Assembly (NCBI GenBank): GCA_030747695.1
Contig: JASLKG010000009.1
Coordinates: 1 to 64,000, forward strand
Origin: Candidatus Poseidoniaceae archaeon
GTDB taxonomy: Archaea > Thermoplasmatota > Poseidoniia > Poseidoniales > Poseidoniaceae
Length of the DNA: 64,000 nt
Direction: 5' to 3'
Position numbers and translations under genes: made by a program. A model generated the notes under the pieces. That model was given only the letters and a program-made list of their open reading frames with translations, searched no databases and was not told the DNA's origin. Of the stretch, positions 44,526 through 52,795 are shown piece after piece (within the stretch, counting starts at the first letter, position 1; every line of letters starts with the position of its first letter).

Positions 44526-47359
44526 TAGATTCCACCGGCTTTACTAAGGTTAGATCCATCGTGCACCAAGCGATTTCGAATTTTTGCAAGTTTAGACCTA
44601 TTCATCTTTAGTGAGTTAATAGCCTCCTCAGTGTCAAAATCCCATTCAAGTGTATAACCCATATCAATTGCATCTTGTAGACTATTTACAGCAACCTCGA
44701 AAGAATTGTCTATCTCCCTGTGCATCATATCAATAAATGTTACTAATTCAGAATTTAGTTCTGTAATTTCTCCACCGCTAAGCGAATCAATAATAAGTCC
44801 GGATAAAAATTCCAGTCTTTCATGGGGATATTTCCACAATGAACTAAAGGGAATCTGTTTCCTATTTCCTTCAAACGGGCCCCGTCCGCCTATGCCAAAA
44901 CTTTTCATAATCACCAAACCAGTAATGGCCTTTTGTGGAGTTATATTATCGTCCATTTCGGCGAGCTCTCTCAAATACTTCTCACATATATTTGTTAGAT
45001 TTTCATCAAAACCTTCTGGGACTATATTTTCACTACAAGATTGATATACAGAATTAATCAGATCATATATTTCATTATCAACGCTACTATTATTCTTCAC
45101 CGCCGGTTTTTGCAACTCGTAAGAAAAATAATCAATAATTTTTAGCTTATCTGAAGCAGAGATGTATGACTCAGATAGATGAATTAACATCGAAGCGGCA
45201 TGAGTAATCAAATATTGAGAATGAATTACATTTGCTATGGAATATCTTCTCTTAAATTCTCCAAGTAGATCAAATTTCTCAGCTACAATATTTCCAGTTC
45301 TTCGGTATGTAAATTTTTTGCCAGGAGAAAAATCAATCCAATTACAATTTGAAGAATCTATCTGTTGATTTAATATTGTAACTTTTATCATTTGGGACAG
45401 CTCTCTGAGGCCTTGACAGGAAGCCAATCCTGCTTGGATGGCCCAATCATCACCCTCATTTTCCTCAATTTCAACGAAATGCTCCCGCAAATTATCGATA
45501 GCATTATCAAAATCAATTATTTGATTATCATTTACATTAAATCGCTCTTTAGAGATATACAGATGTGCATCATCACAGTTTGTGCACCTTCTTCTATATC
45601 TGCAAATACGTAATTGTAGATAATCTTGCATAGAATCTAAAATTAGAGAACCAGTAACATGACTTACTTCTGAATCAATCAAACACTGAATTATTTTAGT
45701 AAAGCGTTCAACAGGATGATCGTCATATGTCATTATCGGGCTTCTCTGTGGATGGCCATCTTCATTATTGGAATCGATTTGACCAGCAACAAGGGCTTGC
45801 AATCCACTTTGCCAACGAATGGGGTCTTTATCTCTGAATATGTGTAAGGAATTAAAGAATAACTCAATTCTCTCAGGGTCTGTAGGTTGTAATTTTGAAG
45901 CTAAAATATAATCAACGGTTGCTTTTAAAAATGAATCAATAGCATCCGCGCTATGTTTACGAAGAGCCTTAACTCTTTCATCTCCTCTTAGAATTATATT
46001 ATCTCTGTTAAATGCTATCTGTTGCCGGATTACTTCTGATCCGGCAGCCGTGGTTTGCTGGAGCAAATTGTCTAAACCAATATCCTCTAGCATGTCCGTA
46101 AGTTCCTTTACCGCCCGTTTTTCGTCTGGAATGCCCGTTTCATTATCCGATGATTTAATTGCAATATCAACCATCTTGAAGAAGAGTTCTTCAAAAGTCT
46201 CAGAACCATGTTGTTCTACTACAAAATCAGAGAACGATTTCAACGATTCACCTCCAGCGAACATACCAAGCCAATGTTTAACATTCTCGAAATCATTAAT
46301 ATACCCTTTAAGATAATTGTATATTATTAAATCAGTAACAAATAATGGCGATGGCGGAACTAAATTTATTCGTTGCCTTACATCAGATGGTAAGCCCTCA
46401 AAGGGTATTGGCAAACCCTGTAAAGTACCCTGTAAGTAAAGAGAAGCGAGCCCTTCCCACTTAGGCATAAACTCTTCGAAGTTCGATTCCCTTGCGAAAG
46501 AAAGCCTACACCAATTGTGAAGAATATCGAAATTCACTTTTAGTGCCATTCTGATAACCAACCAGTGCTGTTCAGTAACATCATTCCACTTAGAAATTTC
46601 ATCGTCGGTGAGGTCATCAATCTTATCCTTATCCGGAACCATCTGAGTAAACGGCAGAAACAGTCTAGCTGCTATTTCGGCAAGTCTATTGTAATTCATA
46701 TAAACCCCATCATCAAATTTGTATTCAGGCTCCATTTCTTTACTTAGGACATTTGTTAACGATCCTTTAATAATATGCGAATCATTAATCTGGCATTCTA
46801 TAGCAAATAAGAATTCAAAGATACCGGTTTCTGAAAAAATAGAGAAATCCTCCTTAAGGAGTCCGTTCTCACTGAAGGAGGTACCCTTCAGATAATCTAT
46901 AATTCCCTCACCATCATGATCGGGATCAATATGAGCATGTAGTAAGGCATCAACCAATGAGTGATGGGGCGTAATTTTGTAATCGAGTAAAGCCTTATTA
47001 CGCGAAATAAACAAATGCTCAACAATATTATCTATAATTTCTTGATCCTTCTGCTCATTATATAAATTTTGAAACTCTTTAAAATCATCACCTTCCGAAT
47101 CTACAATTTCGTTTTTGCTTAAATCAGCCCAGCGTTGAGTTTGAGTACAATAAGAATGGACGCCCTCAAGTCCAATTTCTTCTAAAGACTCTTCGATTAT
47201 TGCAAATCCCTGGTTACTTGAAGGCACCCATTCTGTAAGATCAAAAGCCCTTTTTACAGTCTCGATAAGGGTGTAAGTAGGAAGAGGCACTCGGCCTTTT
47301 ATCGCTTCATGCAAATTACAAATTTGACCCTTAGTTAGTTTCATCTTCCCCATCGTCAT
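44525..47359 (-). CDS. Large helical island protein with C-terminal HEPN-like motif, 944 aa
   Basis: Almost wholly helical and not recognised. A CxRYRRRCTNC cluster near 587-597 may bind zinc. The last residues are LAKIRNRLVHDGSNLSKAGGI, with the R-x4-H core of HEPN RNases almost at the very C-terminus; in a full HEPN domain this is normal in the last helix. The start ATG at 47359 overlaps the upstream ATPase stop (ATGA). Large helical proteins next to STAND ATPases are often effector or sensor parts of conflict systems. That is inference. Confidence 0.6.
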   Translation of the reverse strand: MTMGKMKLTKGQICNLHEAIKGRVPLPTYTLIETVKRAFDLTEWVPSSNQGFAIIEESLEEIGLEGVHSYCTQTQRWADLSKNEIVDSEGDDFKEFQNLYNEQKDQEIIDNIVEHLFISRNKALLDYKITPHHSLVDALLHAHIDPDHDGEGIIDYLKGTSFSENGLLKEDFSIFSETGIFEFLFAIECQINDSHIIKGSLTNVLSKEMEPEYKFDDGVYMNYNRLAEIAARLFLPFTQMVPDKDKIDDLTDDEISKWNDVTEQHWLVIRMALKVNFDILHNWCRLSFARESNFEEFMPKWEGLASLYLQGTLQGLPIPFEGLPSDVRQRINLVPPSPLFVTDLIIYNYLKGYINDFENVKHWLGMFAGGESLKSFSDFVVEQHGSETFEELFFKMVDIAIKSSDNETGIPDEKRAVKELTDMLEDIGLDNLLQQTTAAGSEVIRQQIAFNRDNIILRGDERVKALRKHSADAIDSFLKATVDYILASKLQPTDPERIELFFNSLHIFRDKDPIRWQSGLQALVAGQIDSNNEDGHPQRSPIMTYDDHPVERFTKIIQCLIDSEVSHVTGSLILDSMQDYLQLRICRYRRRCTNCDDAHLYISKERFNVNDNQIIDFDNAIDNLREHFVEIEENEGDDWAIQAGLASCQGLRELSQMIKVTILNQQIDSSNCNWIDFSPGKKFTYRRTGNIVAEKFDLLGEFKRRYSIANVIHSQYLITHAASMLIHLSESYISASDKLKIIDYFSYELQKPAVKNNSSVDNEIYDLINSVYQSCSENIVPEGFDENLTNICEKYLRELAEMDDNITPQKAITGLVIMKSFGIGGRGPFEGNRKQIPFSSLWKYPHERLEFLSGLIIDSLSGGEITELNSELVTFIDMMHREIDNSFEVAVNSLQDAIDMGYTLEWDFDTEEAINSLKMNRSKLAKIRNRLVHDGSNLSKAGGI

Positions 47360-49425
47360 CCCCCCCTTAATATATCATCTAAAGACTCCAAATCAGTCAT
47401 TTTGTAATCGTTTACCAACGCCTCTAAATCGAAGTTCGAATCATGTTTGAATTGCTCTCTGCATTCTCGTAGGAAATAAATTGCTTTTCTGGGATTAAAA
47501 TTACCTCCATATGCCCTCAAATTCTCATCATTAAATAGCATTTCAGTAGCATGCTTCGCCCACTTCTGAAACGCATCCCACATTTTGTGATTAGTATTTG
47601 GTATACCTTCATCATTCCATAATGCCTTAAATCCGTTTTTTTGGGCAAGTTTAGGCACAAAAGTCAGCAGTTCCTCCTCTTCTAAATCGTGTAATTTGTC
47701 AAAGCACTCAGCACGATTCCTGATATTTTCTTGATTCAGACTACCGATTATTCCGCCCCATTCTTTTATTCTCACAGTCAAAATCAATAGCGCAACACTA
47801 TCTGCAATTTCGCGAGATTTTTTTAACACATCTCCCATCGAAATTTTATTACCGGAACCATCCTTGTCATATTTGTGCAAATCATCAATAATCATAATTT
47901 GCTTATTTAACTCCTTCTTATCCGCCTTTTTACAATAATTATGTATTTGATTTAACTCACCCATATATACCTCGTAACCAGGAGGGGGGCTATCTCTGTC
48001 CCTTGGGAAGAGACAGCTACCAACAATGGCAGATTTCCCCCAACCAGGGTGGGCTTGAATTATGACAATGTTATAATTAGGTTCGTGAGCTAGGGCCTCT
48101 TCAATATGATCTTTGATTTGGACCTCATGATTCAATTCCACAGGGCGAGTGATTGAATGCTCTTTGTTACCCAATTTTCTAATTTCTTCTACAAACTCCC
48201 TCCAATTATGAATTTCTGGAGGTGCTCTTCCTTCTAAGGAATCCCGGGTTGAGGTTTCGGTTTTTCCTGTTCCAACCCAAGTCGCTTCAACTCCCGGTTC
48301 ATCAAATTCAGCCTTTCGAATAATAGTCCAAACGCAACCAGAAAAAACACTGTCCGAAATTACCTCAATTCCTCTATTTTTTAATTGCTCTTTCCAATTA
48401 GATTTAGAAAAAAAGGCAGGGGGTTTAGAATTAATATCAAAAGCACCGTCTTTGTTGCTCGGGTAAGTTAAAATCAATGAGCCGCCTTTTTTTAAACACT
48501 GAACCCGTTCCATGATATATTTTATTACTGCATCATCATCTTTTTTATCAGGCCACGAATTAACAGTGTATGTGTCTATAATAATATCAGTTGTCTCCCA
48601 GTTATCTTGGTGGTTTGGTGTTTTAACATCGTCACCGTATTCTTCACTCACTTTCTTGAACCAATCAGTATTATGTGTTGAATCATCATCCGAATCAGCC
48701 CGAACTTCGATTTCTTTAATTTTATTTTCAGACTCTTTTGTATTAGATTTAATTTGGCGCATACTTGAAACATAATTTGCAGCATCATCTAACCCAACAT
48801 AAGTGACATGTAATTCTCCAGGGTCTTTTTTCATCAAACTGTCCTTAACCTTATCAATCCCCTGAATTGTAGCTTTTTGTTTTGGGTGAAATAATTGAAC
48901 TTCGGCCTCAGCATTATCAACTCGTTTTGAAATCCAGTTGAATCGCTGGTCTCTTAGAACTTCTTGGGCCTGATTTGGATTCAACACCTCTTCTTCATCA
49001 ATTTTGTTCCAAGGATTTCCGTCAACACGCCACTCCCAGCCCCATTTTCGGAAATTATGCATAATAGCCGCGAATTGAAATGAAGTGCCAATCTTTGCTT
49101 GTTCTATGCTACCGTCATATCTGAAATTAATTTCTAATCCTTTAAACTTTTGAGTAGTACTTCGGAGCCTCCAATTAGTTTTCTGATTTTTTTCATTGAA
49201 CAACCCCTCTGCTTCCAATCCCACACTAGTGCAGAAATCTCCACATGGAGTAAATAACACCCCATCAAGACTAGAACTGTCCTCGCTATTAAACATCTTT
49301 AAATTGAAGTCGGTTTCTTCTCCAGTTAGATCAAGCGTGATTATGCAAAATGAAGTAGCAGCAGATGCCAATTCGTAACGATCTACCCGTATGTTAGCTA
49401 TAGGGGCAGGTTTAGAAACATCCAT
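47356..49425 (-). CDS. Methyltransferase-like plus P-loop ATPase (STAND-like), 689 aa
   Basis: Three parts can be seen. Residues 1-220 are unassigned. About 275-370 looks like the end of a Rossmann methyltransferase (TDIIIDTYTVNSWPDK, then VQCLKKGGSLILTYPSN). About 430-620 is an ATPase: Walker A QAHPGWGKSAIV, Walker B QIMIIDDLHKYD and LLILTVRIKEWGG as a sensor with arginine, as in STAND/AAA proteins. The last 60 residues are helical. A ribosome site AGGAG lies 8 bases upstream. With the 944-aa protein, to which it is translationally coupled, it could form a sensor-effector pair. The methyltransferase call is weak, since no GxGxG loop is seen. Confidence 0.6.
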   Translation of the reverse strand: MDVSKPAPIANIRVDRYELASAATSFCIITLDLTGEETDFNLKMFNSEDSSSLDGVLFTPCGDFCTSVGLEAEGLFNEKNQKTNWRLRSTTQKFKGLEINFRYDGSIEQAKIGTSFQFAAIMHNFRKWGWEWRVDGNPWNKIDEEEVLNPNQAQEVLRDQRFNWISKRVDNAEAEVQLFHPKQKATIQGIDKVKDSLMKKDPGELHVTYVGLDDAANYVSSMRQIKSNTKESENKIKEIEVRADSDDDSTHNTDWFKKVSEEYGDDVKTPNHQDNWETTDIIIDTYTVNSWPDKKDDDAVIKYIMERVQCLKKGGSLILTYPSNKDGAFDINSKPPAFFSKSNWKEQLKNRGIEVISDSVFSGCVWTIIRKAEFDEPGVEATWVGTGKTETSTRDSLEGRAPPEIHNWREFVEEIRKLGNKEHSITRPVELNHEVQIKDHIEEALAHEPNYNIVIIQAHPGWGKSAIVGSCLFPRDRDSPPPGYEVYMGELNQIHNYCKKADKKELNKQIMIIDDLHKYDKDGSGNKISMGDVLKKSREIADSVALLILTVRIKEWGGIIGSLNQENIRNRAECFDKLHDLEEEELLTFVPKLAQKNGFKALWNDEGIPNTNHKMWDAFQKWAKHATEMLFNDENLRAYGGNFNPRKAIYFLRECREQFKHDSNFDLEALVNDYKMTDLESLDDILRGG

Positions 49426-49436
49426 CTATCCAACTC

Positions 49437-50327
49437 CTAATTTCCTCTTTTATTCATTATCCGGGCCCACAAACTTCTTGACATAACGCGGCTATAACTG
49501 TCCTTCGTGTTGGACAGCACATCTTTAGTGATTTCTAATTCCTTTTTCAACAAATCATTCTCAGATTTAATTGAAATAGTTGCAGAATGAATTTCATCTT
49601 GAATACGATTTTCATGTTCCTGTAAGGTTAAAGTTGGCCATTGAATAATTTCTGGTATCCGATGATTGTCTACCCCACTATTGTCAGCCAACTCAAGCCG
49701 TTCCCTTTCCAATTCTTTACAAGTTAAGCTGTATTTTTCCAATAACTTCCTAACAATTAAATCAGAAAGTCGATTTTCTTTACAGTTTTCAATCATTTCA
49801 AGATGAAGATCAGAAAGGTTCTCTGGTAAAGGCCGTGTAATTTCCGCACTTATCGATTTAATAAACCCCGAATCTTCAAGAACAGCAATTAATTTCTTCA
49901 TATATTCTGATTTTTCAGGCCCATGCCTTGTTGCAATACTTGTTTGAATCCCTTTATTGTCATTATAGAATAAGTTAGCATTTTGCTCAACCCCTCCTAA
50001 ATGGCAAATAGAGTACAAAATTGCAATTAGAGATTTACATTCAGTAGGCCGCTTTAAAGCCTCCAAATCATGGACCTTTTTCCCCTTTTTTGAATTCAAA
50101 ACGAGTTTAGGTCTAGTGTCCCAAGTCTTATTTTTAGTAAATCTTCCAGACGCTCCTTTTATGGTAAAACCTTCATGCTCAAGCCATACTTTGATACCCA
50201 TTGATTTAGATACAATTAATTGGAAATTGTTAGGATTGACATTTTTCACATCAAATCTCCTAGACCATTGCATGAAATCAACTCTGAATATCCGTGTTCC
50301 ATCTAAGAGATGTCGACTAATTAACAT
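49437..50327 (-). CDS. Hypothetical protein, 296 aa
   Basis: The ATG at 50327 is used; a TTG nine codons earlier would overlap the nuclease gene. The first third has mixed strands with VWLEHEGFTIKGASGRFTKN. The middle has a possible winged-helix pattern (SLIAILYSICHLGG, KKLIAVLEDSGFIKSI). The last 80 residues form a coiled coil (LLKKELEITKDVLSN). Not recognised. It sits between the nuclease and the ATPase genes. Confidence 0.55.
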   Translation of the reverse strand: MLISRHLLDGTRIFRVDFMQWSRRFDVKNVNPNNFQLIVSKSMGIKVWLEHEGFTIKGASGRFTKNKTWDTRPKLVLNSKKGKKVHDLEALKRPTECKSLIAILYSICHLGGVEQNANLFYNDNKGIQTSIATRHGPEKSEYMKKLIAVLEDSGFIKSISAEITRPLPENLSDLHLEMIENCKENRLSDLIVRKLLEKYSLTCKELERERLELADNSGVDNHRIPEIIQWPTLTLQEHENRIQDEIHSATISIKSENDLLKKELEITKDVLSNTKDSYSRVMSRSLWARIMNKRGN

Positions 50328-50344
50328 TGACTGAGATATTAGAA

Positions 50345-51889
50345 TTAAACCCAATCTTCGTCATCAACAATACTAACTTTATCAATTCCTAATGAGCGCA
50401 AAGTCTCATGTGTATTATCAATAGCAATCTGAAGTTTGTTTTTCATTACACGAAGCCCATCTCTTAACTTATCAGCATCTCGAATAATATTGTTTGTCCA
50501 CCCATCCATTTTTGAAATTCTTTTAATTTCATTTTGAATTCTATCAGCAACATCCGCAACCTTCGCTCTATCTCCTTCGTTCTGGACACTTTCCTTTTCA
50601 GCTAACAATTGTGTTGAAATAAGCGCAGCATTTAATTTTTCGAGAGCCGCATCTTGATCAATATTCCATTGGAACAAGACAATATTTCCAAAGCGTTGCA
50701 ATTTAGGGAATGTCTTTCTTGCGCGAGACGAATTCATTATGAAAAGACCCGCTTGAGAACCGCGATTCTCCATCGCCTTCTCCATTTCTTCTATTGCTTT
50801 ATGAGTATCATATGAGGCATGACTTTTTGCTTCAACAACAATAGAATTACCAGACAATTGATGTCCCGCTTCAAACCTAAGAATGAAATCCCCAGTCTTG
50901 CAGTTTGTAAGGTTTCCAACAGTATTGCCTGTGTGAGTATTTTCAAGACGCGATTCTATCGCAATTTCATCTAAAAATACGCCCACCTGATCTTCAAATT
51001 TGAGACCTTGTAATGTAGATGAATCCATTACAGAGTTTGTTGCATCTTCTTCAGCCTCCTTTTGAATAATGAATTCTTTCATCTCATTGATACTAGATTC
51101 AAGTGATGAAATAGAATCCTTTAGCTCAGCGCGTATTCTACTCATTGCAGAATTTTCTACACTCAAACTTGTTTCATTTAGTAATTGTTTAAGGGGAGAT
51201 TTTGGATTTGATGAGTCCAATAAGTTTTGAATGTTGTTGACTTGTTCTTCTCGACTCTGATTCTCGGCATTATTCGCATCCTGGACCGCTTCAAAGAATT
51301 TTGAAAGCGCCGACTTTTTGTTGGTAAGGTCCAATTGATCTTGTAAAGCAATGTCAACTTTACTCTGAATATCATTTGCTAAACCATTGGTGTGTTTCGG
51401 ATCTAAAGCAATGGCTAAGTTTGACTCTGGACCAATTAATTCAGATAGAGTTTCACCAAGTTTACTACTTTGTCCAACGATGTGATCAGTCAACATTTGC
51501 TGTAAAGTCCCATTTTCACCTAGAACTTCTGAGAGGTTTGCATTCATTAGGCCATTGTCTTCGTCGAAGAATCTGTCTAATGTAGCATTTAGATCATTTT
51601 CGATGGTTTCACTAATTGCTTGAGTTACTTCAGTGCCCTTTTGTTCGAGCATGAGAAGTTGCCCCTTCTGGGATGCATGAATTACAGCATCTACTCCAAT
51701 TGACCAGATCAATTCGGCTTGTTTGTTAATTCTTGGAACATGTAATTTGTTAAAATGTTCAAAGACAGTCGTTCTCGCATCATAAATATTGATGTTAACC
51801 TGACTATCCTCGGGTAATATCGTAGTTTCAGCAACTAGGTCTTCGTTCTCAATCTGGCTCTTTTGGTTTTTATTCTTTGCAATTGTCAT
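50345..51889 (-). CDS. RmuC-like PD-(D/E)XK nuclease with long coiled coil, 514 aa
   Basis: Residues 1-300 are long helices with heptad-like repeats (LNATLDRFFDEDNGLM, QSKVDIALQDQLDL). Then comes a nuclease-type core: D334 in TGDFILRF, followed by E353 and K355 in SIVVEAKSH, which is the D-x18-E-x-K pattern of the PD-(D/E)XK superfamily. QAGLFIMNSS and ARKTFPKLQRFGNIVLFQW complete the fold. Coiled coil before a nuclease is the RmuC arrangement. RmuC-type proteins limit DNA rearrangement and several have been linked to phage defence. The ATG at 51889, after GGAG, is chosen over a TTG nine bases upstream. It is the strongest sign of a DNA-cutting role in the island. Confidence 0.75.
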   Translation of the reverse strand: MTIAKNKNQKSQIENEDLVAETTILPEDSQVNINIYDARTTVFEHFNKLHVPRINKQAELIWSIGVDAVIHASQKGQLLMLEQKGTEVTQAISETIENDLNATLDRFFDEDNGLMNANLSEVLGENGTLQQMLTDHIVGQSSKLGETLSELIGPESNLAIALDPKHTNGLANDIQSKVDIALQDQLDLTNKKSALSKFFEAVQDANNAENQSREEQVNNIQNLLDSSNPKSPLKQLLNETSLSVENSAMSRIRAELKDSISSLESSINEMKEFIIQKEAEEDATNSVMDSSTLQGLKFEDQVGVFLDEIAIESRLENTHTGNTVGNLTNCKTGDFILRFEAGHQLSGNSIVVEAKSHASYDTHKAIEEMEKAMENRGSQAGLFIMNSSRARKTFPKLQRFGNIVLFQWNIDQDAALEKLNAALISTQLLAEKESVQNEGDRAKVADVADRIQNEIKRISKMDGWTNNIIRDADKLRDGLRVMKNKLQIAIDNTHETLRSLGIDKVSIVDDEDWV

Positions 51890-51903
51890 TATAATCAATC
51901 TCC

Positions 51904-52470
51904 TTATTCTTCTCTACCCCACATCATCTTACTTTCATCAACAGAAGGTAGGGAATCGTGTAAATCACTTGGAATCTTTTTATCTTTCAACATAGATCTT
52001 GCAGTAGCTTCATGTTTTACCATCAAGAACCCGTTATTGTCAACGAGTGAACCTGGTAAGTCAAGAGTTGGTTTGTGTTTTGTACTATGCAATGAATATC
52101 CAGCGAATACTGGTAATGTGGGAGAACCTTTGCTTTGACTTGCCGCAACAATTAATGCAGCATTAACGGATGTTGAAAACCGTGGTTGGGTGATCAATTC
52201 TCCCAATTCATTCATGAATTCAGAAAGCTGTTCTATTTCATTACTAAAAGATATAACTCCTAAAGTACAATCACTTTGAATTAAAGCATCAATAGTAGAT
52301 TGTGCGTGATTGAATACTGCTTTTAATTCGCAGAGAATTGGTATTTGCTCACAATCTGCAATAGCGTCAATTGCTTCTTGTGCATCATCCCAGGTTCGCA
52401 TATACAGTTTCTGTAATCCAGAAACAGCCAATCGTTGCTTGTTAGAATTTTCATCATCCCACTCACGCAT
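51904..52470 (-). CDS. Hypothetical island protein, 188 aa
   Basis: The ATG at 52470 follows a strong ribosome site (GGTGGTGAT). The protein begins acidic and then has helices (LYMRTWDDAQEAIDAI), a strand-rich centre and a C-terminal charged part. Six Cys-free strands and no catalytic motif; not recognised. It is the second gene of the upstream leftward operon. Confidence 0.6.
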   Translation of the reverse strand: MREWDDENSNKQRLAVSGLQKLYMRTWDDAQEAIDAIADCEQIPILCELKAVFNHAQSTIDALIQSDCTLGVISFSNEIEQLSEFMNELGELITQPRFSTSVNAALIVAASQSKGSPTLPVFAGYSLHSTKHKPTLDLPGSLVDNNGFLMVKHEATARSMLKDKKIPSDLHDSLPSVDESKMMWGREE

Positions 52471-52474
52471 AGTA

Positions 52475-52615
52475 TCACCACCTGTACCTTGAATTGGAAA
52501 GTGGCCCTATACATTTACAATCAGGATCAGGCCCCTGTGAACTACAAATACAGTTTTCGCTTCGATATGTTATTTCCCTATTTTTCAAATTCATAATTTT
52601 GTTATTTTCTACCAT
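52475..52615 (-). CDS. Cys-rich micro-protein, 46 aa
   Basis: A short open frame of 46 codons with ATG at 52615 preceded by GGTGATATT, a strong ribosome site. Its stop codon lies 5 bases before the ATG of the 188-aa gene and overlaps that gene's ribosome site, the pattern of coupled genes. The product has two Cys-x-Cys pairs (NCICSSQGPDPDCKCIG), a possible small zinc or iron site. It is probably the first gene of the leftward operon, opposite the RNA polymerase gene. Confidence 0.55.
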   Translation of the reverse strand: MVENNKIMNLKNREITYRSENCICSSQGPDPDCKCIGPLSNSRYRW

Positions 52616-52795
52616 AATATCACCATTAACCAATCATTTCAACTTTTTCGGATTCAAAACCCCCAACTACAGGATTCAAAACTCAAAATTCCGAATCGAA
52701 ATATAATAGAAGATAGTGAGGCATCATGTTGATAACTTCGACCAATCGTCAGGGGTTTGTTCCAACGGTGTCTCGTCATTAAAGAAGTGGTAATT
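52616..52795. promoter_or_regulatory. Divergent island promoter with direct repeats
   Basis: This 180-bp region separates the RNA polymerase gene (+) from the leftward operon (-). aaatataata at 52699-52708 can act as TATA element both ways, with leaders of about 60-70 bases. GGATTCAAAAC occurs twice, at 52650-52660 and 52672-52682, with a 22-bp period (two helical turns), on the side of the leftward operon. The first copy extends to GGATTCAAAACCC and is matched by GGATCGAAAACCC at 42131. Such a repeat could be an operator or a recognition site for the island's own polymerase. An 18-codon open frame (52726-52782) precedes the polymerase start. Confidence 0.5.

Noticed and set aside
48252-48271. 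Second Walker A in the 689-aa protein (WVGTGKTETS)
   Set aside because: The first Gly of GxxxxGK[ST] is Thr here and the real Walker A is QAHPGWGKS further on.
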